A stretch of 64,000 nt of DNA from G963556115 sp963678205. Lineage in GTDB: Bacteria > Planctomycetota > SZUA-567. The translations under genes were made by a program, and so were the position numbers. The notes beneath the pieces are model-generated. The model saw nothing but the letters and a program-made list of their open reading frames with translations. It searched no databases and was not told where the DNA came from. The DNA lies in NCBI GenBank assembly GCA_963678205.1, contig OY782760.1, positions 2,728,001 to 2,792,000 on the forward strand, read 5' to 3'. Below are positions 51,455 to 60,075 of this stretch, one piece after another. Numbering within the stretch: the first letter of the stretch is position 1; each line of letters starts with the position of its first letter.

Positions 51455-53227
51455 TTACCCCTTCTTTTTTTTAGGACTCATTGGAACCTTATAATAATTC
51501 AGGGTACCATCAATAATATTCTTTACAGCTGGAGCAGACACAGTACCACCATAATGTGATTTTTTAGGTTCTCGTACAGAAACAAGCACAATCACTCTCG
51601 GTTTTTCAATTGGAGCTACAGCTATAAAACTTCCGACATACCTTGTTGGTGAATAACCTTTATGACCTGCTGCAATTTCTACTGCATTACATGCAAGCTG
51701 AGCTGTACCAGTTTTACCACCAACAGTATACATTTTAGATCTTGCTCTTTTACCAGTTCCAATTTCCACAGTATCCTCAAGCATCTTAAGAATGTCCTCT
51801 GATACCTTTGAACTAATTACTTTTCTTACTGGAGTCACAGGTACACACTTCTCTAATTTTCCATCAGAATAAATATTTTTAATCAACCTTGGTTTTAAAA
51901 GTATTCCGCCATTTGCTATTGCAGAATATGCAGTAACAGCCTGTAGTGGAGTAATAGTAACTTCCTGACCCATAGGGATAGAGCCCATACTATAAGATGT
52001 CCATTTACTTGGGTGTCTCAAAGTACCTTTGAGTTCTCCGGCAATTGGTACACCTGTCTTCTCGCCAATACCGAATTCTTTTAGGCCTTTATATAAATTT
52101 TCTTTGCCCATAATTGCAGCAATTTTAGCCATACCAATATTAGAACTTTTTGTAAGAATAGTAGATACTGGCAAAACTCCATAACTATGAGTATCATGAA
52201 GCACTCGCCCATTTTCCGGCATTCTCCAGGCTCCTCCCTCACAGTTAAACTCAGTAGCAGGTGTTACAAATTTCTGTTCAAGTGCCGTAGACATTACAAT
52301 TGACTTAAAGATACTTCCCGGCTCAAATACTGAAGCAACAATAGGGTTTAATCTGTTTTTTGCAGGAAAATCAGCAGGAGAATTTGAATTAAATGATGGA
52401 TACCCAGCCATGGCGAGTATATCTCCAGTTGCTGAATCCATAACAACCGCTGCCCCGGAAGTACCACCATTTTCAACCACAGCCTTTTCGAGTTCTCTCT
52501 CTGTAAGATCCTGAATATAGCTATCAATTGTCAACTCTACATCAAGTCCTGGCTCAGCGCTTACTAATGCAGAACTTTCATCAGCAAGCTTTCTACCAAC
52601 GGCATCTCTCTGAACACCTCTACTCCCAGCCAAGCCTCGTAGAATAGAGTCGCATGTTTTCTCTATTCCTTCCATCCCCTTACCATCTATATTACTGAAA
52701 CCAAGCACCTGAGACCCTGTAACGCCCTGAGGATAACACCTAGTATATTCTACTGGAAAGATAAGACCCGGAAGTTTTAAAGCTTTAACTTTATCAATTT
52801 CTTCCTGATTTAACCGCCTCTTTACCCAAACAAATCGTATATCTTTCTTCATTACACCAGAATAAACCTTATCCATTTCAGCCGGAGTAAGCTGCAGAGT
52901 CTTAGCAACCTTACTAACAATTTCCATCCTATCCACTCCGCGCATGTCAGCAATTTTTGGATCAAAAGCGCAACTTGGCGTCTTTACAGATAAAGCTAAA
53001 TCTCTACCCTTGGCATCAATAATCCGCCCCCTTCTTGGTGACCAGGTTATATTACTCTTAATATAACCCTGTGCACTACCTGATAATTCTTCATAGTGTA
53101 CAAGCTGAATCTGATACAACCTCCAGATCAGCCCTGCTAATAATACAATAATAAGGCATAAGAAACAGATCCCCCGTCTATAAACTCTTATATTAAATTC
53201 ATATGGTAAATCACAAATATTACTCAC
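51455..53227 (-). CDS. ftsI: Penicillin-binding protein FtsI (PBP3-type transpeptidase)
   Basis: FtsI cross-links septal peptidoglycan with FtsW. A single N-terminal membrane helix (FLCLIIVLLAGLIWRLYQIQ) is followed by the dimerisation domain (RRGRIIDAKGRDLALSVKTP). The transpeptidase has all three motifs: SxxK in EPGSIFKSIVMSTALEQ, SxN in TKSSNIGMAKIAAIM and KTG in TVGGKTGTAQLACNA. It has 590 aa. The start is GTG 53227 just after the ftsL stop. No PASTA domains are present. It ends with a basic tail (SPKKKKG). Confidence 0.95.
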   Translation of the reverse strand: MSNICDLPYEFNIRVYRRGICFLCLIIVLLAGLIWRLYQIQLVHYEELSGSAQGYIKSNITWSPRRGRIIDAKGRDLALSVKTPSCAFDPKIADMRGVDRMEIVSKVAKTLQLTPAEMDKVYSGVMKKDIRFVWVKRRLNQEEIDKVKALKLPGLIFPVEYTRCYPQGVTGSQVLGFSNIDGKGMEGIEKTCDSILRGLAGSRGVQRDAVGRKLADESSALVSAEPGLDVELTIDSYIQDLTERELEKAVVENGGTSGAAVVMDSATGDILAMAGYPSFNSNSPADFPAKNRLNPIVASVFEPGSIFKSIVMSTALEQKFVTPATEFNCEGGAWRMPENGRVLHDTHSYGVLPVSTILTKSSNIGMAKIAAIMGKENLYKGLKEFGIGEKTGVPIAGELKGTLRHPSKWTSYSMGSIPMGQEVTITPLQAVTAYSAIANGGILLKPRLIKNIYSDGKLEKCVPVTPVRKVISSKVSEDILKMLEDTVEIGTGKRARSKMYTVGGKTGTAQLACNAVEIAAGHKGYSPTRYVGSFIAVAPIEKPRVIVLVSVREPKKSHYGGTVSAPAVKNIIDGTLNYYKVPMSPKKKKG

Positions 53228-53228
53228 C

Positions 53229-53582
53229 CTAATTTTCCTCCACTACATCTTTATAATCTTCAACACTCTGCAATGGTTTCATACCAAGCTCATACTTATC
53301 ATTATAATTTTGCAGATTGTCTGGTGACAACAATTCTGATAACTCTACTTTTTCTCTTAAAAGCATCTCTGATACTCTCTGCTCCTCTTCAAGAACTTTT
53401 GCCAACTTATATCGAGCCTGTGTCTGTAGACTTTTCTGATTTACAGTATAAATACCGAGTAAACACACCAAAATCAAAAATAAACAGTATGTAAATAATC
53501 TTACTCTAAAAATTGTTCTACTCCTGTTAGTTAATAAATAATAGGTTAAATTAAATTTTTTCAACAACTCTGAGCTTTGCAC
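53229..53582 (-). CDS. ftsL: FtsL-like small division protein
   Basis: The 117-aa protein has one membrane helix near residues 26-45 (VRLFTYCLFLILVCLLGIYT), followed by a coiled-coil-like stretch (LAKVLEEEQRVSEMLLREKV). This topology and the position between rsmH and ftsI are those of FtsL, which is very variable in sequence. FtsL forms a complex with FtsB and FtsQ. It overlaps rsmH by 32 bases; GTG 53582 is assumed, but TTG codons further in are possible starts. The call rests on context and topology. Confidence 0.7.
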   Translation of the reverse strand: MQSSELLKKFNLTYYLLTNRSRTIFRVRLFTYCLFLILVCLLGIYTVNQKSLQTQARYKLAKVLEEEQRVSEMLLREKVELSELLSPDNLQNYNDKYELGMKPLQSVEDYKDVVEEN

Positions 53583-54447
53583 TACGAGCCCGCCTATTTA
53601 CCTGACACTCCTGATACGATGGTTTTACAACCTTCTTCTTTGTCAGTTTGATAACTCCTTGCTCAGCCAGCTCTCTCATACGATATTTAGCAATTCTATC
53701 CTCAAGAGAATGGAATGTTAATAACACAAACCTCCCCCCAGAATTGAGTGCTGATACAGCCGCAACAATACCGTTCTCAAGCTCCTTCAGCTCCTGATTA
53801 ACTTCAATTCTCAGTCCCTGAAACGATCTAGTAGCTGGATGTATACGCCCACGTCTATGTACCGCTTTTTCAATTATTCCCGCAAGCTGAAGTGTTGATT
53901 CAATATTATTGTTCTTTCTATACTCAACAATCATTTTAGCAATACGCCTTGAGAATCGTTCTTCACCATACTCATAAATTATACGAGCAAGCTCTTCCTC
54001 ACTATAAGTCATAACAATATCAGCTGCAGTCATGCCAGATGATTTATCCATACGCATATCCAACGGTCCTTCACGCATAAATGAAAAACCTCTCTCAGCC
54101 CTATCCAACTGCATACTAGAGACCCCAATATCAAGCAAAACTCCATCGACACCAGAGACTCCCAATTTTTTAAGAGCTGTTAACATATCAGAGTATCGGC
54201 TGTGACAAATATCGACCTTACATGGTGCATTTTTTAATCTCTCAGTTGCAATTTCTATAGCGTTTTCATCTCTATCAAGTCCTATAAGATAGCCAGACTG
54301 ACCAATTTTTTTAGATATCAATGACGAGTGTCCACCAAGCCCTAAAGTACCATCTAGTATAACGCCCCCCTCTTTAAGGTTTAACCATTCCAACACTTCG
54401 GTTGGCATTACTGACAAATGCTCTGAAAAATCAAACTCTTCACACAT
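53551..54447 (-). CDS. rsmH: 16S rRNA m4C1402 methyltransferase RsmH (MraW)
   Basis: RsmH methylates N4 of C1402 in the 16S decoding centre. Signatures are EHLSVMPTEVLEWLNLKEGG, the SAM loop LDGTLGLGGHSSLISKKIG, GVLLDIGVSSMQLDRAERGF, SFMREGPLDMRMD and the C-terminal TRSFQGLRIEVNQELKELEN, with VLLTFHSLEDRIAKYRM. It has 298 aa. It is the first gene of the cell-wall cluster; mraZ is absent upstream. Confidence 0.97.
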   Translation of the reverse strand: MCEEFDFSEHLSVMPTEVLEWLNLKEGGVILDGTLGLGGHSSLISKKIGQSGYLIGLDRDENAIEIATERLKNAPCKVDICHSRYSDMLTALKKLGVSGVDGVLLDIGVSSMQLDRAERGFSFMREGPLDMRMDKSSGMTAADIVMTYSEEELARIIYEYGEERFSRRIAKMIVEYRKNNNIESTLQLAGIIEKAVHRRGRIHPATRSFQGLRIEVNQELKELENGIVAAVSALNSGGRFVLLTFHSLEDRIAKYRMRELAEQGVIKLTKKKVVKPSYQECQVNRRARSAKLRVVEKI

Positions 54448-54571
54448 AATTTATTATTTTCTTTCTTAAAATTTCAATATATAACAATATCGACAAAAAT
54501 TGATAATTAATTGAGTCAATACATAAAAACTTTATATTACTAAATTTAACTACTAAAACCCCATTAAAAAA

Positions 54572-54602
54572 GGTTGAATCCCGAAATAATCAGAGTTCAA
54601 CC
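54572..54602 (-). terminator. Intrinsic terminator of the FliF-like gene
   Basis: A stem GGTTGAA/TTCAACC (54572-54578 with 54596-54602) is followed on the minus strand by six T. It separates the FliF-like gene from rsmH. Confidence 0.8.
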
Positions 54603-54636
54603 ACTAAAAAAAACACTATAAAATTTATGTCAAAAC

Positions 54637-55317
54637 TTAGTAACTTTTACCTGTCTTGCTGTCAATAATAGCAATTAAATATTTGCTCTCAACGCCAGTC
54701 ATTGCAAGGATATTTTCCTTTATCCCTTCAATATCTTTCACATTTAAACCATTGACTCCATCTTTACGGAGAATAATCACTTTAATATCATCAATACTTC
54801 CAACTATATCCTTAGAAACAAGGAGCACCCTAGCTTTTTCAACACCCTCAGCCATAGTAGCGATCATATTAGAAAGCATATTCTGGGTGGCAAGTCTATT
54901 CTGAACCTTATACTCCAAACTTCCTTTACTAGCAGTAACATCAGTAAAGGTAAAATTTTCCACTCCTGGGATAAATCCCGCAAGTGATAAAATATCCAAA
55001 GCAAGACCTGCTTTTCCATGCTCTACCATTACCCTACTATCATGAATTTCTGCAACAACAGAAGCTTTATTAATTATTTCTACAGCCTTATGTCTAAGCT
55101 CATCACTATCAAAAGAATAAGCAAGTTGATCCATCAAGGTACCATTATTATCAAATATTTCGTCAACAAGCCCGGTATTTTCTTTGATTAAATTTATTGT
55201 AATATTATTATTGTCCTGAGACTTCTCACCCTTAAAAGCAGAAAATAAATATACCCCTAACCCGCCAAGAGCCAGACTCATAATAAACACAACTATTCCA
55301 TGAAGTACCAATTTCAT
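54637..55317 (-). CDS. FliF/SctJ-like membrane-anchored ring domain protein, isolated
   Basis: An N-terminal membrane helix (VLHGIVVFIMSLALGGLGVY) anchors about 200 extracytoplasmic residues. The segment from about residue 95 to the end follows the FliF/SctJ pattern: ALDILSLAGFIPG (their LA..GLP), QNRLATQNMLSNMIATMAEG and EKARVLLVSKD (their GV..ARVHLV.P). VIILRKDGVNGLNVKDIEGI followed by MTGVESKYLIAIIDSKTGK (their VSVVLK....L....V.GI...VA..V.GL.PE.V.I.D..G) completes the match. FliF and SctJ form the basal ring of flagella and injectisomes, but no such genes are near, and the second membrane helix of FliF is absent. It has 226 aa. Function is unknown; the similarity is by eye. Confidence 0.55.
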   Translation of the reverse strand: MKLVLHGIVVFIMSLALGGLGVYLFSAFKGEKSQDNNNITINLIKENTGLVDEIFDNNGTLMDQLAYSFDSDELRHKAVEIINKASVVAEIHDSRVMVEHGKAGLALDILSLAGFIPGVENFTFTDVTASKGSLEYKVQNRLATQNMLSNMIATMAEGVEKARVLLVSKDIVGSIDDIKVIILRKDGVNGLNVKDIEGIKENILAMTGVESKYLIAIIDSKTGKSY

Positions 55318-55402
55318 AAATGCACAACCTCTGACTCTAAAGTTATTAAGCTAAACCAATTCTTGCTTCGTAAAAATCTATAAAAGTATAAATGCAAAAT
55401 TA

Positions 55403-57598
55403 CTAACTCGCGTCAAGATCCTTGAGCATCCTCTGAAATAACTCCATAGGCATCCCTATTACATTTGAAGTACTTCCAAGAGTAGCATTTACAAAAAAAC
55501 CACCATTACCCTGAATTGCATAACTCCCAGCCTTATCTTCGCCCTCACCAGATTCTATATAATTATTGATTTCAGCCTCAGAGAGTTCTCTAAACTCTAC
55601 TTCTGTTCTCTCAACAGAAGCTACCAACTGCTTGGTAGCTGTATCAATTATGCTCACACCAGTGAGAACTTCATGAGTCTTACCAGATAATGCTGAAAGC
55701 ATCTCTCTAGCTTCATTCTCATCCGAAGGCTTACCAAGTATTCTATCACCAAGCGCAACCACAGTATCAGCAGCAATAACAAGTTCACCATTCTCCATTC
55801 TAACAGCAATTTCACTAGCTTTACGCACAGCCAACATTTTTGCAAATTCTCTAGGTAGCATTCCAACTACTGCGCTCTCATCTACATCGGCAGAGATAAC
55901 ATCAAAATTCAATCCAAATTCAGTAAGTAATTCTTTCCTTCTTGGTGAAGCACTTGCCAGAATTATTTTTCTCTTTTTTAGCGGCGTATACCTTCGAACA
56001 ACTGTCTTAGCAAGTATATCACCAACCCGCTGGCGTTTGACAGTAACCGAAGCAGCAACAGTTGCGATCAAATACCAGATTCTCATTGTTCCTATAGGAA
56101 CAGGGAAAAAATCTATGATTCGAGCTGTATTTCTAATTAGTACCTGAGCTAGTGAAGGTCTGCCACCAGTAGCATTTCTTACCCTGATTCTAGCAAGAGC
56201 TTTACCAATAGTAAACCCAAATATCAATTCAGCAATCAACATATAAACTGTGAGAGAAATCAGCCAAATAAAGAAAAGCACGAGTTCTTTTGCCGAAAAT
56301 ACTGAATCCATAAAATCTATACTTTGAGCATTTAGGTAATAATACGGTATAGGCATTACAAAGAATCCATCAATAAAAAGTGCAAAGCCACGGTCTAATA
56401 CTGACGCAAAGCCACCAATTCTTTGAATTCTTGCCTCTTTTATCATTCTCGCAAGACGGGCATCCTTTGGAAGCGCTGAGTTACTACCTTCATCTGCATC
56501 AAGTACAGTTCTAAGTTTTTTCCTTCTAATATAGAAAAGTACAAGTAAACCAACACTTATACCAAGTAATATGTAGTTGAATATAATTTCTGAATTAAAT
56601 AGCTCGCTCCATTCTCTCTCTTCTTTTTCGAATTGCCCTACATCTTTCCAAATTCCATCTTCAAAATTTACAGAATAATATAGCTGAATTCCGGCTTCAT
56701 CTGCTCTAGCGACAACAAATCTTCCATTTATCGATTTTATATCTATTCCAAAACCTGCTAAAGCCAGACTCTCTTTTGAGAATGGAATATCCGCAATACT
56801 CCTCCATCCATCATCTTTATTATACTCATAAATTGGCATTCCACTTCCTGCAAGACCTTCTTTACCTCCAGCATCTTGAATAAGAACAATTCTATCAGCA
56901 TCACTACATGCAGCAAAACCTCCTGATAAGGATATATTCTCACCTATTACAGGCAATTGCTTCCACTGACTGCCATCATAGACTGCGCCGCGAATAAATC
57001 CTTCAACCTTTCTATTAGCAACTTCACGCCAGAAGATTGCAGGGTAGCCTTTATATTCGATAAGTTCTGCAATTGCGACATCCGTAATACTTAGTATCGG
57101 ACTATCTATATTTTTTACTTTCCAGCCATCCTTCTTCAACTCATAAAAAGACCATGGCTGACCTTCTTCTCTACCAAACCCTAATATCGTATTTCCCACT
57201 TTAGCAGCACTAATAATTTCAAGACCGTCTGTCCCTTCATAGACAAGATTTAATTGAGTAAAATCTGCATTTAAAATGTTAAAGACCGATCCGTTTCGAA
57301 AGATAATTCCAACCCCTGACTTATCAAAAGCCTTTGCTATTAGCGCAGAAATGTAGCCATTGAATTCCCCACTATTTTTTAATACCGTTTTAGCGCTACC
57401 AAGATCCTTATCAGCAAGCATTATAGCAAACTTATCAAGGCTTCCTCCACCAGCAAGATCATACATACCATAAGTGAGCATAACCTTACCATCAAGTTCA
57501 ACAACTCTTGGGTCAATCTTACTCTCATCCACACAACCTGTAAGAAAAATAAGCCCCAACATTAAAATAGCATTTTTTATTATTTTCATATATTTCAT
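55403..57598 (-). CDS. Fusion of a lipoprotein-type sensor part, an RDD membrane domain and a Maf nucleotide pyrophosphatase
   Basis: One uninterrupted frame of 731 aa has three parts. Residues 1-330 begin with a lipoprotein signal (LIFLTGC, Cys near 22) and continue as repeated beta-strand segments with Gly and Trp, perhaps a beta-propeller. A membrane helix (IIFNYILLGISVGLLVLFYI) and basic stop RRKK follow. Residues about 395-530 form an RDD domain (FASVLDRGFALFIDGFFVMP, IGKALARIRVRNATGGRPSL, RNTARIIDFFPVPIG). From about 537 comes a full Maf domain (KIILASASPRRKELLTEFGL, VIAADTVVALGDRILGKP, DKAGSYAIQGNGGFFV, NVIGMPMELFQRML). Maf hydrolyses non-canonical nucleoside triphosphates. No start codon lies at the RDD-Maf junction. 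The role of the fusion is unknown. Confidence 0.85.
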   Translation of the reverse strand: MKYMKIIKNAILMLGLIFLTGCVDESKIDPRVVELDGKVMLTYGMYDLAGGGSLDKFAIMLADKDLGSAKTVLKNSGEFNGYISALIAKAFDKSGVGIIFRNGSVFNILNADFTQLNLVYEGTDGLEIISAAKVGNTILGFGREEGQPWSFYELKKDGWKVKNIDSPILSITDVAIAELIEYKGYPAIFWREVANRKVEGFIRGAVYDGSQWKQLPVIGENISLSGGFAACSDADRIVLIQDAGGKEGLAGSGMPIYEYNKDDGWRSIADIPFSKESLALAGFGIDIKSINGRFVVARADEAGIQLYYSVNFEDGIWKDVGQFEKEEREWSELFNSEIIFNYILLGISVGLLVLFYIRRKKLRTVLDADEGSNSALPKDARLARMIKEARIQRIGGFASVLDRGFALFIDGFFVMPIPYYYLNAQSIDFMDSVFSAKELVLFFIWLISLTVYMLIAELIFGFTIGKALARIRVRNATGGRPSLAQVLIRNTARIIDFFPVPIGTMRIWYLIATVAASVTVKRQRVGDILAKTVVRRYTPLKKRKIILASASPRRKELLTEFGLNFDVISADVDESAVVGMLPREFAKMLAVRKASEIAVRMENGELVIAADTVVALGDRILGKPSDENEAREMLSALSGKTHEVLTGVSIIDTATKQLVASVERTEVEFRELSEAEINNYIESGEGEDKAGSYAIQGNGGFFVNATLGSTSNVIGMPMELFQRMLKDLDAS

Positions 57599-57628
57599 TC
57601 TAAGTATTGATTTACTTTATTATATTAC

Positions 57629-58378
57629 TTACCTGTCACTGGAGCAGAAGATGCATTCAGCATTAACGTCACGACTCATTTTATTAATTCTCATACTAAG
57701 GAAATCAAAAGAAAGAAAAGACCTTTCAAGACCTTGTCCAACACCAGTAAGCATCTTTACCGCTTCTACAGCCTCTAAAGTTCCCATAACCCCAACAGCA
57801 GGGCCAAAGACACCAACATCTTTTGCTCTATTATAATTCACCGGTGCTTCAGGCATAAGACATCTCAAGCACGGATTACCCTTGGATCTCACAAGTGACA
57901 TGATATGACCTTCAAACTCAAGAACAGCCGCACTAAGAAGAGGAATATAATTATTCCAGCAATAATCCGCAAGAAGGTATCTTACCTCAAAATTATCGGT
58001 ACAATCCAACACCAGATCATAATTATTATTGATAAATTCTGCTATATTATCTTTACTGATAATCTTTTCATAATGTACAATATTTGAAGAATGACTGATT
58101 TGTGAAAGTTTACTATACGCCATAGAAGCTTTTTCATAACCAACTTCAGGAAGACCGTAAAGAACCTGCCTCTGTAAATTTGAAAGCTCTACTTCACCCA
58201 AGTCAAATATTGATATATCCCCTACTCCTGCCGAAACCAAATAAGGCAAAGCACCGCATCCTAGCCCTCCACATCCTATAACACATATTTTAGAGTCGAG
58301 TAATTTTTTTTGAGCATCAACTCCAAACTCTTTTAAAAGAATATGCCTGGAAAATATAACCTCTTTTTCTTTATTCAT
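57629..58378 (-). CDS. MoeB/ThiF-family adenylyltransferase (E1-like)
   Basis: These enzymes adenylate the C-terminal Gly of a ubiquitin-like sulfur carrier such as MoaD or ThiS. The nucleotide loop is VIGCGGLGCGALPYLVSAGV (residues 33-52), the Arg and Gln motif is LSNLQRQVLYG, and LDCTDNFEVRYLLADYC follows. Two Cys pairs, CLRC and CIFC, make the zinc site. It has 249 aa and no rhodanese domain. No moaD, thiS or thiG lies nearby, so MoeB or ThiF cannot be chosen. The fusion gene starts 30 bases downstream, so the two are probably cotranscribed. Confidence 0.88.
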   Translation of the reverse strand: MNKEKEVIFSRHILLKEFGVDAQKKLLDSKICVIGCGGLGCGALPYLVSAGVGDISIFDLGEVELSNLQRQVLYGLPEVGYEKASMAYSKLSQISHSSNIVHYEKIISKDNIAEFINNNYDLVLDCTDNFEVRYLLADYCWNNYIPLLSAAVLEFEGHIMSLVRSKGNPCLRCLMPEAPVNYNRAKDVGVFGPAVGVMGTLEAVEAVKMLTGVGQGLERSFLSFDFLSMRINKMSRDVNAECIFCSSDR

Positions 58379-58519
58379 ATTTCGTAATTGTAGTCCTTGA
58401 CAGTTTCTTATTTTTACTAATAATTATTTATAAATAAAAACCTTTTCATTTCAAAATGATATTAATCATTTGTTGTTAATTTTATAATAAAGACTAAATA
58501 CAATCAAGGAGTAAATACG

Positions 58520-58768
58520 ATGGCTGATTTTACAGTAACTCTTCCAAGTTTAGGTGATGATGCAGGTGACGAAGCTAAGGTTTCTTTCACCTACTTTGAA
58601 GAAGGAGACAGTGTTACAAGTGACGATGATATTATCGAGATGGTCACAGACAAAGCAACATTCAATGTACCTTGCCCAAAAAAGGGAAAAGTAAAACAGA
58701 TGCTAGTCACTGAAGACGACACGGTAAAAGTTGGTGACCCTATCTGCATCCTTGAAATTGAAGAATAA
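58520..58768 (+). CDS. Free-standing lipoyl domain protein
   Basis: The 82-residue protein is a single E2-type lipoyl domain: FTVTLPSLGDDAGDEAKVSF, YFEEGDSVTSDDDIIEMVTD, then the swinging-arm turn TDKATFNVP with Lys45 as the lipoylation site, and VKVGDPICILEIEE. In dehydrogenase complexes this domain is the N-terminal part of the E2 subunit. Here it stands alone, with no E1, E2 core, E3 or lipoate ligase nearby. It may be a mobile arm for a complex encoded elsewhere or a dedicated carrier. The ribosome site AAGGAG is strong. The kinase gene starts 5 bases after its stop. Confidence 0.85.
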   Translation: MADFTVTLPSLGDDAGDEAKVSFTYFEEGDSVTSDDDIIEMVTDKATFNVPCPKKGKVKQMLVTEDDTVKVGDPICILEIEE

Positions 58769-58773
58769 AAAAT

Positions 58774-59844
58774 ATGAGTAAACTCACGTTCATAACCAGC
58801 ACCACTGAGTACCATCTAATAAGAGAAATATCTCATGGCGGGATGGGCTGTGTTTACGAAGCCGACCAATACGGCACAGAAGGCTTTATAAAGCGGGTAG
58901 CAATCAAAACTATTCTTGATAAACACATTGGTAATTCAGATTTTGTTTCCCGCTTTATAAGCGAAGCCAAACTTGTTGCAAACTTGGTTCACCCCAATAT
59001 TGTCCAAATATACCAGCTTGATAAGTTCAGCGACGGATATTATTTTGCAATGGAATATATCAATGGTATTAATTGCAGTGAACTTTTGAGCATGCACAAA
59101 TCAATTGGGATAAACATCCCTATAGATTTTGTAACTTTCATTATCAGCCGCATTGCCAGAGGGCTTGAATACGCTCATAATTTCACTGGAGCTGATGGAG
59201 AGCATCTGGATATTGTTCACAGAGACGTCTGTCCTAAAAATATTATGATAACATCTGAAGGTGAAGGAAAACTTGCTGACTTTGGTATTGCAAAAGCAAG
59301 AAATTTTGCTCCAAGTAATGAAGGCAAGCTCCTTCTTGGCAAAGTTCATTATATGAGCCCAGAACAAGCAATGCTCGAAAAAACCGACGCAAGAAGTGAT
59401 ATTTTCTCATTAGGTATTGTATATTACGAGCTTTTAACAGGTGTATCCCCTTTCAAAACGGACTCATCAATCAACAGCCTTAATAGAGTTAGAATGTGTA
59501 AATTACCACCTATTACCGAATACAGAAAAGATATTCCCAAAGAACTATTGATAGTTCTCGGTAAAATGCTTGCCAAGGATCCAGAAAAACGCTACTCTAG
59601 TGCAGGCGAGCTAAGTACGGATCTTGAAATGCTACTATACTCAAATGGATACGGTCCAACCATAAAAAAACTTTCACAATATCTTAAAAAAGTATTTCCA
59701 GATTTTACAAAAAGCTCACCTACAGACACATCAATTATAAATTTTATGAACATACCTACAGATATTAAAACCCAAAAATTTGATTACGAAGACACATATA
59801 TCAGTTCAAATGACAGTAACATCAATGGAGACAAATTATCTTGA
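58774..59844 (+). CDS. Hanks-type serine/threonine protein kinase, soluble
   Basis: The catalytic domain spans about residues 13-290. It has the Gly loop REISHGGMGCVYEAD, Lys45 in RVAIKTI, Glu65 in the C helix (FISEAKL), HRD (149-151) in IVHRDVCPKNIMIT, DFG (169-171) in LADFGIAKA and the activation segment GKVHYMSPEQA. RSDIFSLGIVYYELLTGVSP follows. All catalytic residues are present. The usual catalytic-loop Lys is kept in PKN. No membrane helix, PASTA or other sensor domain follows; the last 60 residues are polar and rich in Ser, Thr and Asp. The 356-aa protein overlaps the next small membrane gene and shares a strand with a PP2C-like gene 1.3 kb on. Confidence 0.92.
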   Translation: MSKLTFITSTTEYHLIREISHGGMGCVYEADQYGTEGFIKRVAIKTILDKHIGNSDFVSRFISEAKLVANLVHPNIVQIYQLDKFSDGYYFAMEYINGINCSELLSMHKSIGINIPIDFVTFIISRIARGLEYAHNFTGADGEHLDIVHRDVCPKNIMITSEGEGKLADFGIAKARNFAPSNEGKLLLGKVHYMSPEQAMLEKTDARSDIFSLGIVYYELLTGVSPFKTDSSINSLNRVRMCKLPPITEYRKDIPKELLIVLGKMLAKDPEKRYSSAGELSTDLEMLLYSNGYGPTIKKLSQYLKKVFPDFTKSSPTDTSIINFMNIPTDIKTQKFDYEDTYISSNDSNINGDKLS

Positions 59845-60038
59845 GCATACATTCAATAATACCCGGAGTAGGTGCAATTTTCTTTGGACTGCTTCTTACT
59901 TTAACAGCATATGGAATAATAGGTGGCTCATTTACTCATAAAGATTTTACAAACTGGCTAAATAATCGCAGAAGATTTTATAAAATTTTAGGGCCGTTAC
60001 TAATTCTTATTGGGATAGCAATTCTATTATTCAGATAA
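59841..60038 (+). CDS. Small membrane protein, 65 aa, two helices
   Basis: Two hydrophobic helices (IIPGVGAIFFGLLLTLTAYG and ILGPLLILIGIAILLFR) flank a short basic loop (NWLNNRRRFYK). The start is TTG 59841, overlapping the kinase stop as TTGA, which suggests coupled translation. I recognise no family. Its tight link to a kinase that lacks a membrane anchor makes a role as partner or anchor possible, but this is a guess. Confidence 0.6.
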   Translation: MSIHSIIPGVGAIFFGLLLTLTAYGIIGGSFTHKDFTNWLNNRRRFYKILGPLLILIGIAILLFR

Positions 60039-60075
60039 CTTTTCCCAAAAATTAATGTATAAAAGGATAAGTAAT

